NCBI GenBank assembly: GCA_937872925.1
Contig: CALMUT010000079.1
Location: 45,641 to 109,640, forward strand
Source: an uncultured Myxococcales bacterium
GTDB lineage: Bacteria > Myxococcota_A > Polyangia > Polyangiales > Polyangiaceae
Length of the DNA stretch: 64,000 bases
Direction of reading: 5' to 3'
Numbering within the stretch: position 1 is the stretch's first letter; the number at the start of each line of letters is the position of its first letter. The notes below the pieces were generated by a model. The model was not told the DNA's origin. It saw only the letters and a list, made by a program, of their open reading frames with translations, and made no database searches. Positions 16,405 through 24,649 of the stretch are shown in pieces. A program made the position numbers and the translations under genes.

Positions 16405-18702
16405 ATGGTCAAGCGTTTCAATCCCAAGAAGGCCCGACGCGACGCGCGTGTGGAGTGGGTGGGTGGAAGATTCTTCACTCGTGAGTTTGTTCGGGGCAGC
16501 GATGGGGGCTACCGACCGGAATTGGTGATCTGGGTCGATCCCCGACGCGATGAGATCATTCACCAAGTGATTTCTGACCCGCAGCACGGGATGGTCGCGG
16601 TTGCCGATGCGCTGCAGTGGGCCCTTGAGGAACATGCGGGCCCCAGACCGACGCGCGTGCGCGTCGCGCACCGGGATGACGCGGCGGAAATCCGTGCGCG
16701 TTTCGGCGCCGGGTTGGAAGTTGTGTGCGCGGCCACTCCAGAGATCGAAGACGTGGCGGAATATCTCCGCGCCCATGAGCAAGAGTTTGACGAAGCTGCG
16801 TGGTTTGACGAACTGCCACCGGGCACTCCGGAAGTGCCGGAAATGTTTCACGCGGCGCGCGAGTTGCATGAACTAGCGCCCTGGAAGCTGTTGCGCAACG
16901 ACAGCTGGCTTCGGGTGGACGTGCCCGACCTCGGTGTTGAGGGTGCTTGCCTTGCGGTACTCGGGTCTGACGGCGAGTACCATGCCGTCGTCCTGTATCC
17001 CTCCTACCAGGCATTTCTCAGTTTCATGGATGCCGTGGCGCACGCGCAGAGCCGCGGCGAGCGCTGCGAGGATTGCGGAAGCAGCTGGTTCGCGCTGGAG
17101 TTTGAAGACAAAGACAGCGTGCCGCCCCAATGGCTACGCAGCCTGAGCCGGCACGGACTACCGCTTCTCGGACTCAAAGCGTTCCCGCTGCCCGAATTTA
17201 AGCGGCGGGACGGCAGCCCCGCACCCATTTCGATCGAGACGCTGAGGATCCTCACGCCGATTGCGTTGGCACTGACCAAGTTCGTGGCTGAACAGAAATC
17301 CGCGATTGCGAACGGCACGCCGCTGGCGTTGGAGTTCGAGCATCCGGGCCAGCCAAGGGTTCGGATATGCCTCCCGTATGAGGCGGGGGCTTCAGAGGAT
17401 GCGGCGCCCGCTGCTCGGCCGACCACGGACGACGTTCACGTGGTCTCCCGCACCGCGCCCGGTGAGCGATCGCCGGCACACGAAATCGACGAGCAACTCT
17501 CTCCCGCCCTGCTCGCATTCGCTGCGGCAACCTACCCCATGGAGTTGAAAGCGCTGTTCGCCAAAGTTTTTGACGAGCAAGAGGCACTGGCGGAGTTTGT
17601 CACGCCGGTCGCGCTCTACTGTGCGGAATTTGAGGGTCGGCCGGTGTACGAGCACTTTCTGGAGCAAGAGAGCGAGCGCTTGTCCCCGCCAGAGTTGCGC
17701 TGGCTCAAGGCGCAGCGCGAGTCGTGGCTGTCCATCTGGGAGGTGACACACGTCAATGCGGGTGAAGGCTTGAGCCTGCGGGACTTGCTGAGCGGCGAGC
17801 GCCGCGAGGTGGTGGAGCGGATGGCGTCCCGCAGCTTGTCACCCCGGCAAGTAGTGCTCGGCAGGGTGGCGCAGTACGACGGGGATTCGGTGCTGTGCGG
17901 CCTGTATCCGCGAGCGCTAGACCCCGTGCAGGGGGACGCGGCGCTCAAAGCTGCGCGGCGAAAGCTTCGTCTCAAGGAAGACGAGCTGGTAGGACTTGCG
18001 AAGCTACGCGGCGCCAAGCCGAGCCTCGCGCTCGTGAGCATCTGGCGAAAAGCGGTCGCTGCCGACGACGCACTTCGAGCGGTGCCGCCGATGCTGCAAA
18101 ATACAGAGGGAGACCCGCTGCTGCTTACGGTCGATCACTATCGCTTCGATGCGAAGCGGCGGCGTGAAGTCGTGGATGGTCTGCTCAGCATTGATGGGTT
18201 GGTTGCGGACGACGCGGACGCGGGCGTGTTTGTCATCCTGTCGGGAAAAGCTGCGGTTGGCCCGGGGAGCCTAATGGTGGGGCGCGTAGAAGTGCGGGAC
18301 GCCGCACTTCGGGTGGAGACCAACTCCCTGCGTCGCGCCGACATGTTCCGAAGCGCCGTGGAAGCCGCTTTGGGACCACTGGTGACACATCGCCTGCGGG
18401 AACACAGTGATCCCGTCTCACAATTTGGGAAACCGTCCAGCGCGGTCCAGCGCTCCAGCGAGCCCACTCCGCCGGAAGTTGCGCAAATGCTCAAAGAGTT
18501 TATGGCTGCGCACATCAAGGCCTGGGTGGACGAACCCGTTCCCGCGCTGGGCAACAAGACGCCGCGCGCAGCGATGAAAACCAAGACTGGTCGAGCTGAA
18601 GTCGATTTGCTTTTGCGACAGATGGAAACCCTGGAGGCCAGGGGGCCAGCAGAGATGCGCGGGCAGGTCGAGGGCATGCGCCGGGAGCTGGGCTTGATCT
18701 AG
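16405..18702 (+). CDS. Large protein of unknown function, SEC-C-associated type
   Basis: A 765-residue soluble protein without signal peptide or membrane helix. Two parts resemble domains of unknown function that I have seen in SEC-C motif proteins of myxobacteria. The first is an N-terminal region (about 10-330) with RVRVAHRDDAAEIRARF and a WLRVDVPDL/YHAVVLYPSYQAF segment. The second is a C-terminal region (about 430-560) with WLSIWEVTHVNAGEGLSLRDLLSGE and SLSPRQVVLGRVAQYDGDSVLCGLYP. A cysteine pair (RCEDCGSSW, about 211) may bind metal. The terminal SEC-C zinc motif itself is absent. Short repeats lie before the gene and a hybrid scar of gene tails after it, so it may sit in a rearranged patch. 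GTG at 16399 is an alternative start. Confidence 0.8.
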   Translation: MVKRFNPKKARRDARVEWVGGRFFTREFVRGSDGGYRPELVIWVDPRRDEIIHQVISDPQHGMVAVADALQWALEEHAGPRPTRVRVAHRDDAAEIRARFGAGLEVVCAATPEIEDVAEYLRAHEQEFDEAAWFDELPPGTPEVPEMFHAARELHELAPWKLLRNDSWLRVDVPDLGVEGACLAVLGSDGEYHAVVLYPSYQAFLSFMDAVAHAQSRGERCEDCGSSWFALEFEDKDSVPPQWLRSLSRHGLPLLGLKAFPLPEFKRRDGSPAPISIETLRILTPIALALTKFVAEQKSAIANGTPLALEFEHPGQPRVRICLPYEAGASEDAAPAARPTTDDVHVVSRTAPGERSPAHEIDEQLSPALLAFAAATYPMELKALFAKVFDEQEALAEFVTPVALYCAEFEGRPVYEHFLEQESERLSPPELRWLKAQRESWLSIWEVTHVNAGEGLSLRDLLSGERREVVERMASRSLSPRQVVLGRVAQYDGDSVLCGLYPRALDPVQGDAALKAARRKLRLKEDELVGLAKLRGAKPSLALVSIWRKAVAADDALRAVPPMLQNTEGDPLLLTVDHYRFDAKRRREVVDGLLSIDGLVADDADAGVFVILSGKAAVGPGSLMVGRVEVRDAALRVETNSLRRADMFRSAVEAALGPLVTHRLREHSDPVSQFGKPSSAVQRSSEPTPPEVAQMLKEFMAAHIKAWVDEPVPALGNKTPRAAMKTKTGRAEVDLLLRQMETLEARGPAEMRGQVEGMRRELGLI

Positions 18703-18735
18703 CGGAGGCCCCGCACCGGGAAGCGCTCATCAGGG

Positions 18736-18800
18736 TCACTCGATTTCGAATCGCGCGGTGGCGACGAGCTTGTCGCCGAGTTTGACTTCCACGCGGTCCT
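18736..18800 (-). pseudogene. Tail of a lost gene (C-terminal fragment)
   Basis: On the minus strand an open frame reads DRVEVKLGDKLVATARFEIE and then stops. It has the look of a real protein C-terminus, with alternating hydrophobic and charged residues, but no start and no upstream body. Its left end abuts the repeat copy at 18800, so the rest of the gene appears to have been deleted or replaced there. Confidence 0.4.
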
Positions 18801-18848
18801 GTTGCGACGCGCTCAAAATTAGCGTGACCGCCGCTCTCGGCTAGCTCG
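18800..18848 (+). repeat. 49-bp dispersed repeat, copy B (orphan gene tail)
   Basis: This copies the last 14 codons, stop codon and four following bases of the gene at 5678-5932, with 47 of 49 bases equal. In the same frame it reads CCDALKISVTAALG and stop: one change is synonymous and one gives Ser to Ile. No gene body precedes it. It looks like the remnant of a paralogous gene. Confidence 0.8.
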
Positions 18849-18850
18849 GC

Positions 18851-19720
18851 TCAGGGGGACTTCGCCCGTGCACAGCGGGGATTGTCGAGCACGACCGTCA
18901 CGCCCTGGTTGCTCGGCACCAGGCGATTCCACAACTTGGTGATGCCCTCGTGACCGGTGAACACATCCACGTGTTTGCCCTTGATCTTCAGGCCGCGGTC
19001 TTGGGCGATGAAGCATCCGTCGTGGAACGACGTTTCGCTCTCGTCCCGGGGTAAACCGTCGGCCTCGGGAATGTAGATGGTTGTGCCGAGGGGGATCACC
19101 GTCGAATCCACCGCCACCGTCAGCAGCGGCGTGATGGCCTTGCCCGTCGCGCCGCGGCCCCAGGGGAACTGCTGCCGATCGAGCTGATCGAAACAGATGC
19201 GCTGATTGGTGCGGGGGCAGAGCTGGGCGCATTCACAATCCCGCTTCGCAAAGCTCACAGTCCCGCCCGTGGAGAGAGTGCCGCTGCCCTGCACGCACAC
19301 CGCGTCGTGGAAGGTCTTGGCGACTTCCTTGATCGTGTTGCACTTTGGATCCTTGAGCGCCACCCGCGGCCCGGTGTAGTCACGCTCCGCCGGGAAGTCG
19401 TAGTAGGTGTTGCGGAACTTGCCCAGGATCTTGCCTTCGATCTTGGCCGGCTTGGGCGGAGGTCGGGCGCCGCCACCGGTGATCTGCTTGGCTCCCGTGG
19501 CGCGCGACGCCGGCCCCGGGCGCTTTGTGGATTTCGGCGCCACGCCGGGCGAAGCGTTGGTCGGCGTCTTGTAAGCTTCGTCCCACTCTTCTTGATCGTC
19601 GGGCCCCGTCAACGGCTCTGCCATCCATGCGGAGCCGGCAGTGCCGCAGCCCATCACGAGCAAGGTCGCTGCGCTCACAGCCATCATGAACGTGCCCCGC
19701 GTGCTTACGCCCCGTCGCAT
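18851..19720 (-). CDS. 3D-domain lipoprotein (putative peptidoglycan-acting)
   Basis: A 289-residue lipoprotein (lipobox LLVMGC) with a Pro/Ala-rich linker to about residue 95. The C-terminal half contains a 3D domain, the double-psi beta-barrel found in lytic transglycosylases of the MltA type. Visible motifs are AVDSTVIPLGTTIYIP, CFIAQDRGLKIKGKHVDVFTGH (the Asp-x-Gly-x-x-Ile-Lys-Gly and Asp-Val-Phe core) and a final VVLDNPRC. Extra cysteines (RDCECAQLC) may be disulfide-bonded. It probably cuts or binds peptidoglycan at the outer membrane. The start ATG shares one base with the stop of the globin gene upstream (TGATG), so the two are translationally coupled. Confidence 0.85.
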   Translation of the reverse strand: MRRGVSTRGTFMMAVSAATLLVMGCGTAGSAWMAEPLTGPDDQEEWDEAYKTPTNASPGVAPKSTKRPGPASRATGAKQITGGGARPPPKPAKIEGKILGKFRNTYYDFPAERDYTGPRVALKDPKCNTIKEVAKTFHDAVCVQGSGTLSTGGTVSFAKRDCECAQLCPRTNQRICFDQLDRQQFPWGRGATGKAITPLLTVAVDSTVIPLGTTIYIPEADGLPRDESETSFHDGCFIAQDRGLKIKGKHVDVFTGHEGITKLWNRLVPSNQGVTVVLDNPRCARAKSP

Positions 19721-20139
19721 CAACTTTCGCCTTCCTCTACCCGAGCGCGTGCGGCGTCGGGATTGCAGCTTCCAGCCGCGTCTCCCGTCACCAGGGACTG
19801 CAACTTCAGAGTGTGCTCTACCCAGTGCTCCTTGACGGCAGCGGGCACGGCCGCCTCGTCCAAGACTTCTTTCAAGATCTGCAAGCGGCGCATGAACTGC
19901 CCGCCCATGATCGGGTGACGCTTATGGGCCTCCTGCACGCTCTTGCCCGTGTACGGGATCTTCGCGCCCAGATGGCGCGCGGCAAACTCGTATTCCTTTT
20001 CCTTCAAGCGGGTCTTGTCCACACCATTGAAGAAGAAGCCGATCATGGTGTCGGCCGTGGTCTTTTCCACGAAACGATCGATGATCTTTCTGAGAATGGG
20101 CTCGCCGCCGAGCTCGTCGAATAGGCTCTCTGGCGCCAT
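19720..20139 (-). CDS. Truncated hemoglobin (bacterial-like globin)
   Basis: A 139-residue group I-like truncated globin. It begins LFDELGGEPILRKIIDRFVEKTTAD (helix A/B region, the usual family opening). The Phe pair GFFFNGVD marks the CD region, and EAHKRHPIM carries the probable proximal histidine before helix F. It should bind heme and handle oxygen, nitric oxide or redox signals in the cytoplasm. ATG 20139 gives a protein of typical length, while a frame extends 12 codons further upstream to a TTG. A very purine-rich stretch lies upstream. The stop and the start of the 3D-domain lipoprotein overlap, an unusual pairing. Confidence 0.88.
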   Translation of the reverse strand: MAPESLFDELGGEPILRKIIDRFVEKTTADTMIGFFFNGVDKTRLKEKEYEFAARHLGAKIPYTGKSVQEAHKRHPIMGGQFMRRLQILKEVLDEAAVPAAVKEHWVEHTLKLQSLVTGDAAGSCNPDAARARVEEGES

Positions 20140-20260
20140 GCGCCCTAACCTGGCCCCTCCCCCCTCCAAACGCAAATTGTCTGCAAATCCAACGATTATG
20201 CCCGTTTCTCGCTCTTTATTGGCCCGCCCCCCGGGGGCGCGCTAGCCCTTGTCCCGTTCC

Positions 20261-21115
20261 ATGCCCGCTCGTCGCCTCTCCGCCTTGTGTCTGATGTCTC
20301 TCTGCCTGTGTCTCGGCCCCGGTGCCGGGGACGCCGAAGCCCGCGGCAAAACCACGCTGTCCGCCCAGAAAAAGTCCACGCAGAAGGACAAGAAGAGCAA
20401 GGGTGACAAAAAGACGACCGCGAAGAACTCCGCGACCAAAAGCTCCAAGAAGAGCAACAACAAGAAGAGCTCCAAGAAGACGGAGAGCGCCCCGAAGAAG
20501 CCCAAGAAGTTTCGCGGCGTTTGCCGGCTGCAGCGCGCCAAGAACTTCTTGAAGCGAGACCGCTTCGTGGTGAACGGACAATTGCGCGCGCAGCCCCATC
20601 TGAAGGCGCTGAAGTGGCGCATCGAGCACTACGGCAAGATCGAGGGCGTGCCCTTCGAAAAGCTCAACCCAAGCAGCGCCTACAGCCAAGCCAAGCAGAC
20701 CCGCTTCATGGGACTTCCCATCCAAGTCCACGAAAAGATCGTGCCCGCGATCAGCTGCGTGGAGAAGCGCATCAAGCTCAATTGCAACGGAAAGAGCCGA
20801 CGCTATTCAGCCAAGGCCATTGGTGGCTTCCGACAGGCCAACACCTATCGCCAAGGCGAAGTCAGCAATCACTTGTTCGGCATTGCCATCGACATCGATC
20901 CTGAAAAAAACCCGTGTTGTGGCTGTGTGGACCCCTGGCCCAATCATCCGTCTTGCAAGAACAAGGACATCAAGGCGGTGATCGACAAAGCCGAACTGAC
21001 GCAGTGTTGGGTCGACGCCTTCGAACGCTACGGGTTCTATTGGCTCGGGCGCGATGCCTTGGAAGACACCATGCACTTCGAGTTTCTGGGCGACCCCGAT
21101 CGCATCATCCCGTAA
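20261..21115 (+). CDS. Exported M15 family peptidase (D-alanyl-D-alanine carboxypeptidase-like)
   Basis: A 284-residue protein with a signal peptide (SALCLMSLCLCLGPGAGDAEA). A strongly basic Lys/Ser/Thr-rich stretch covers about residues 28-85, and a peptidase M15 (VanY-like) domain follows. The zinc site is visible as SNHLFGIAIDID (about 200-211, the SxHxxGxAxD motif) and TMHFEF (about 269-274, the HxE/HxF motif). A cysteine cluster (NPCCGCVDPWPNHPSC) lies between them. The likely reaction is hydrolysis of the terminal D-Ala-D-Ala of peptidoglycan stems. The basic stretch may hold the enzyme to acidic wall or envelope polymers. ATG 20261 is chosen; a TTG four codons earlier is possible. Confidence 0.88.
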   Translation: MPARRLSALCLMSLCLCLGPGAGDAEARGKTTLSAQKKSTQKDKKSKGDKKTTAKNSATKSSKKSNNKKSSKKTESAPKKPKKFRGVCRLQRAKNFLKRDRFVVNGQLRAQPHLKALKWRIEHYGKIEGVPFEKLNPSSAYSQAKQTRFMGLPIQVHEKIVPAISCVEKRIKLNCNGKSRRYSAKAIGGFRQANTYRQGEVSNHLFGIAIDIDPEKNPCCGCVDPWPNHPSCKNKDIKAVIDKAELTQCWVDAFERYGFYWLGRDALEDTMHFEFLGDPDRIIP

Positions 21116-21196
21116 CGCGCAGACTGTAAAGTTTCCGCGCAGCTTCAACTTACCGAAAGCACTTACATTTCGGGAGGATCTCCTACCCCCGGCGCG

Positions 21197-21202
21197 TATA
21201 CT
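21197..21202 (+). promoter_or_regulatory. Putative -10 element (TATACT), leaderless spacing
   Basis: TATACT ends exactly six bases before the GTG at 21209. This supports that GTG as start and suggests a leaderless mRNA for the two-gene unit that follows. Confidence 0.5.
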
Positions 21203-21208
21203 GCCAGC

Positions 21209-22126
21209 GTGAGAACCAAAGCCGCGTTGGGTCTGCTTTTTTTAGCGTTTGCTTGTGATTCGTCGACTGCGCCGAAACCCAAACCCTCTGCACCGGCGGT
21301 TGCCAACTGGGGCGGCGGCAAAGGCGATGTCGGCAACGAGATCCCCGAAGAGGGCGCGCCAACGTCCGTGCGCAGCTTTGCCGTCGACGACGCCGGCAGC
21401 GTGTACCTGCTCGACGCGCTGAACACCCGCATCGCCGGCTACGTAAAAGGCAAGGCCACAGAACCGGTCGCGCTGCCCGCTGGACGCTTCGACGACATTG
21501 CGCTCTTGCCCGCGGGTGGCTTCGCGCTTTTGGACAACGAGAAGGGCGCCATCAAATACCTGGACGCAAGCGGCGGCAGCCTCGGCGAAACCGCGCTGCA
21601 GCCCCTGGGCGTGCCCGCAGCGCGGGTGACGGCCCTCGAAGTCTCCGACGCGGTCTGGGTCGAAGTCGACGGAGAGTACTCGGTAAAGGTTGCCGACACC
21701 GAGGGCAAGACGATCGCTCCAGAGTCAGCGCCCGCCACTCTGCTGCTGAGTGACTTCCACTACAGCCTGCAGCGCAAGACGTCGCAGCTCACGACTTTGT
21801 ATCGCTCGCCCGCAGAGGGTGGCCCGCGCACCGCACTGGGTCAGGTGGACTTCGGTCAGAGCGCGCTGGAGTGGCGGCTCTTTCAATCCCCGAAGCCTGA
21901 CGAACTCTGGGTGCTCGCCCGCGTCGCAAAGACCGAAGGCGAAGCTGGGGAAAGCGTGCTCTTCATTCAGGTCGGCACAGACGGCGTCGAGAAGTCGCGC
22001 AAGGAGCTTGCCGGGAACGAAGGCGTCGAAGAGAGCTTCCGCTGGGCTCGTTCGGCACCGAACGGCAAGTTGTATTGGATGCGCTTCACCGAAAGTGGCG
22101 TGCGCGTGGAAGAGGTGACGCCATGA
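21209..22126 (+). CDS. Lipoprotein with propeller-like repeats
   Basis: A 305-residue lipoprotein with a short basic n-region, the core ALGLLFLAFAC (lipobox cysteine at residue 15) and a Pro/Lys linker. The body has repeated strands of the type DDAGSVYLLDALNTRIAGY and LPAGGFALLDNEKGAIKYLD, as in NHL or WD-like propellers. It is likely an envelope protein that binds a partner. Its stop codon overlaps the next start by four bases (ATGA), so it is co-translated with the SpoIID/NlpC fusion and may act with it. No catalytic motif was seen. Confidence 0.8.
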   Translation: MRTKAALGLLFLAFACDSSTAPKPKPSAPAVANWGGGKGDVGNEIPEEGAPTSVRSFAVDDAGSVYLLDALNTRIAGYVKGKATEPVALPAGRFDDIALLPAGGFALLDNEKGAIKYLDASGGSLGETALQPLGVPAARVTALEVSDAVWVEVDGEYSVKVADTEGKTIAPESAPATLLLSDFHYSLQRKTSQLTTLYRSPAEGGPRTALGQVDFGQSALEWRLFQSPKPDELWVLARVAKTEGEAGESVLFIQVGTDGVEKSRKELAGNEGVEESFRWARSAPNGKLYWMRFTESGVRVEEVTP

Positions 22127-24132
22127 AACGCCTGTTCACTCGCATCTGCGCACTGCTAGCTCCCCTTGCCATCGGCGTTGCCTGTGCTGGCGCAGACACC
22201 GACGAAAACACCGGCACCCAGCAGCTTGCCGAAGTCAACGCGCCGACCAAAGCAGTGTGTTCGATCTTGGTAACCGGCACGGGCAACTTGGACATCGAAA
22301 GCGAGTATCTGCCCAACGTGATCGCCTGCGAGGCGTCCGGTTCTGCCGGCCTCGAAACCCTCAAAGCCCAGGCCATCGCCGCCCGCTCCGTCACTTACTA
22401 CGAGGCGCTTGGCGACGGCTCGATCTGCGACAGCCAGGGATGCCAGGTCATGAGCTGCGGCCGCAAACCCAGCGCCTTGCACTACCAAGCGGTGCAAGAG
22501 ACCGCCTACCAGTACCTGACCCACTCGGGCCTGGTCACCTACGGCTTTTACGTATCCGGCGACGCGAGTCCGGATTCAACCAGCTGCGTTGGCAAGTCCA
22601 GCGTCAACATCGAGAAGTACATCACCTACAACGACGGGCTGTCCGGCGCGTCTGTGAAGATGTCGAAGCTCGGCTACATCCCCAAAGGCGGCGGCGTCTT
22701 CGGACAGAACCGTGGCTGCATGTCCCAGAACGGCTCCGTATGTCTTGAGAAACAGGGCAAGAGCCACTTGGACATCCTGCGCTTCTATTACGGAGCAGAC
22801 ATCGAAGTGCGAACGGGCGTGGCCTGCAGTGGCGCCCCCCCACCGCCGGCGCCAACACCGGAGCCACCGACCACTGAGCCGCCGCCAGCGTCCGGCGCGC
22901 TGGCGCCGATGACCCGGGAAGAGATCATCAGCATCGCGGCAAGCGGCATGGGCTATTCGTATCGCTGGGGCGGAGCCACCTGGGATCCCAGCGGTCCAAA
23001 CTTCCCCGGCGTCTGTCACAAAGCCTGCCTGGAGCCTTCCTGTCACAGCGCAAGCAAGGGTGGGCCCGAGTGGGGCATGGACTGCTCCGGCTTCGTGCAA
23101 CAAGTGTGGCAGGCCCCGCGCCCCAATCCCGTCAATCGCGAGCTGGGCAACGAGCGCTACAGCACCCACAATTTCCGCAACGAAGAGAAGGACTGGTTCC
23201 GCTTGGGCAGCCGCGACGAGATGGAACGCGGCGACGCCCTGGTCTACCGCGGCAAGAGTGGCGGACACATCGTGCTGTTCGAGAAGTGGCTCAACAACGG
23301 ACAGGCGCTTGTCTACGAATGCGCTAGCTGCAACACCGGTTGTGTTCACCGGGCGCGATCCATCGGCGCCGCGTACATTCCCATCCGTCGCAAGCTCGTC
23401 AACGACGTCGAAGAAAAGGAACTCGAGGGCGAGCTAGAGACCGCAAGCTGCGAAGAGATCTCCGGCTTCGCCCGGGACCCAGCCAATCCCGAGACCTCAC
23501 TGGAAGTCGCCATCACCACGGACCGTCCGCTGCCGGAAAATGCGCAGACTCAGTCTCAAGAAGCGCCGCCCCAGGTGCTGCTCACCCTCAAGGCCAATCA
23601 CAAACGCCCGGACCTGTGTCCCAAAGGCGGCTCGTGTTTCCACGGTTTCATCGCAGCGCCGCCCGAAGAGCTACTCGATGGCTTGTCGCACCGCGTGTAC
23701 GTATACGCGCTTGGCGCCGGCCTCGAAAAGCCGCGCTTGCTGGGCGGGTCACCCCGCAGCCTCAAGTGTGATCCGCCCACCGTCGGCACCTGTGAGCACA
23801 GCCCCTGCACCGAAGGCGCCGCCCTCGATCCAACCTGCGACAATTGCGTGAACTGGATCTGCCTCGAGATCCCCGAATGCTGCACATCCAACTGGGACGC
23901 GGCTTGCGTGGAGCGCGTGGCAACACTTCCGGGCAGCGCCTGCACCGGCCTCTGCGCCGGTGGCGCCAACAGCTGCGGGCACTCAGAGTGCGCCGAAGGT
24001 GGCGCCTTGCCAACCACCTGCTCTAGCTGCGCCGACGCCGTGTGCAAACGCGATCCCTTCTGCTGCAATCACTCCTGGGACCTGATCTGCGCCGGGGAAG
24101 CCAAAGAAAACGCCTTCTGCTCCTGCCAGTGA
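22123..24132 (+). CDS. SpoIID / NlpC-P60 fusion lipoprotein with Cys-rich C-terminal modules
   Basis: A 669-residue lipoprotein (lipobox cysteine at residue 21). Residues about 45-210 are a SpoIID/LytB-like domain: YLPNVIACEASGSAGLETLKAQAIAARSVTYYE contains the Glu-Ala and KAQAIAARS motifs. A Pro/Thr linker follows. Residues about 265-430 are an NlpC/P60-like papain-fold domain with the catalytic cysteine in MDCSGFVQ (about 320) and the histidine in GGHIVLFE (about 381), preceded by YSYRWGGA. Then come a beta-looking domain and two modules of the form CEHSPCxxG...CCxxxWDxxCV. It probably cleaves stem peptides or glycan strands of peptidoglycan. The start overlaps the propeller-like lipoprotein gene. 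Confidence 0.9.
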   Translation: MKRLFTRICALLAPLAIGVACAGADTDENTGTQQLAEVNAPTKAVCSILVTGTGNLDIESEYLPNVIACEASGSAGLETLKAQAIAARSVTYYEALGDGSICDSQGCQVMSCGRKPSALHYQAVQETAYQYLTHSGLVTYGFYVSGDASPDSTSCVGKSSVNIEKYITYNDGLSGASVKMSKLGYIPKGGGVFGQNRGCMSQNGSVCLEKQGKSHLDILRFYYGADIEVRTGVACSGAPPPPAPTPEPPTTEPPPASGALAPMTREEIISIAASGMGYSYRWGGATWDPSGPNFPGVCHKACLEPSCHSASKGGPEWGMDCSGFVQQVWQAPRPNPVNRELGNERYSTHNFRNEEKDWFRLGSRDEMERGDALVYRGKSGGHIVLFEKWLNNGQALVYECASCNTGCVHRARSIGAAYIPIRRKLVNDVEEKELEGELETASCEEISGFARDPANPETSLEVAITTDRPLPENAQTQSQEAPPQVLLTLKANHKRPDLCPKGGSCFHGFIAAPPEELLDGLSHRVYVYALGAGLEKPRLLGGSPRSLKCDPPTVGTCEHSPCTEGAALDPTCDNCVNWICLEIPECCTSNWDAACVERVATLPGSACTGLCAGGANSCGHSECAEGGALPTTCSSCADAVCKRDPFCCNHSWDLICAGEAKENAFCSCQ

Positions 24133-24201
24133 GGCGACGCTGCGGCGGGCATGTCTGACCCGCCCAGCATCAACCCCTGCTCGAGTTTCTGCCTTTGGTT
24201 T

Positions 24202-24227
24202 TTGGGTCGTGGCACTGTGCGACCCAA
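24202..24227. terminator. 8-bp-stem hairpin between convergent genes
   Basis: TTGGGTCG pairs with CGACCCAA around a 10-base loop. It lies between the stop codons of two converging genes, where a shared terminator is expected, but no clear T-tract follows on either side. A second stem, GGCGGG/CCCGCC, lies just upstream in the same gap. Confidence 0.4.
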
Positions 24228-24232
24228 GGGCG

Positions 24233-24568
24233 CTAATCCCGCCCGGCAGCCCGCGGCAGCTGAGGCAACGTCGTGGTGACGCCGCTTTGAGGCGAGGCAT
24301 CATCCCGCACAGCCACGGGCCCCGGCGCCAACGGCCGATACAGCGCGCGCACCCCGGAGATGACGCAACACACCGATTCGTAGCGCCGCACCAGCTCGCT
24401 CTTCTGGATCGAACCGTCCGCCGCGTATTTGGCGCGCTGACAGTCCGAGCAGGCCCACTCCCATACCTCCAAATCGGCAACCAAACACACCGGACAACGC
24501 TGCGCCCCCAATTCCATTCCCGGAGCCAATGCAGGAACGGGGCCATGGGCAGATCCGCGAAAAATCAC
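24233..24568 (-). CDS. Small zinc-ribbon-like protein
   Basis: A 111-residue protein. Its two cysteine pairs, CPVCLVADLEVWEWACSDC (about 25-43), look like a zinc ribbon of the CxxC-x(13)-CxxC type. The rest is basic, followed by a Pro/Thr-rich end. No family was recognised. The start could be the GTG at 24568 or an internal ATG (MELGAQ, about 24517) just before the first cysteines. It follows the large TPR protein gene on the same strand with an 81-base gap, so it may be its downstream partner. The coding call rests on the cysteine pattern and on the frame being open across the gap. Confidence 0.5.
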   Translation of the reverse strand: MIFRGSAHGPVPALAPGMELGAQRCPVCLVADLEVWEWACSDCQRAKYAADGSIQKSELVRRYESVCCVISGVRALYRPLAPGPVAVRDDASPQSGVTTTLPQLPRAAGRD

Positions 24569-24649
24569 GCGGTCATCGATTTCTCGGGGGACAAGTTTGT
24601 AGACTCGAAACCCCTCGGCGCAGGCAACGTCCGACAGTTCCGGGTTCCC

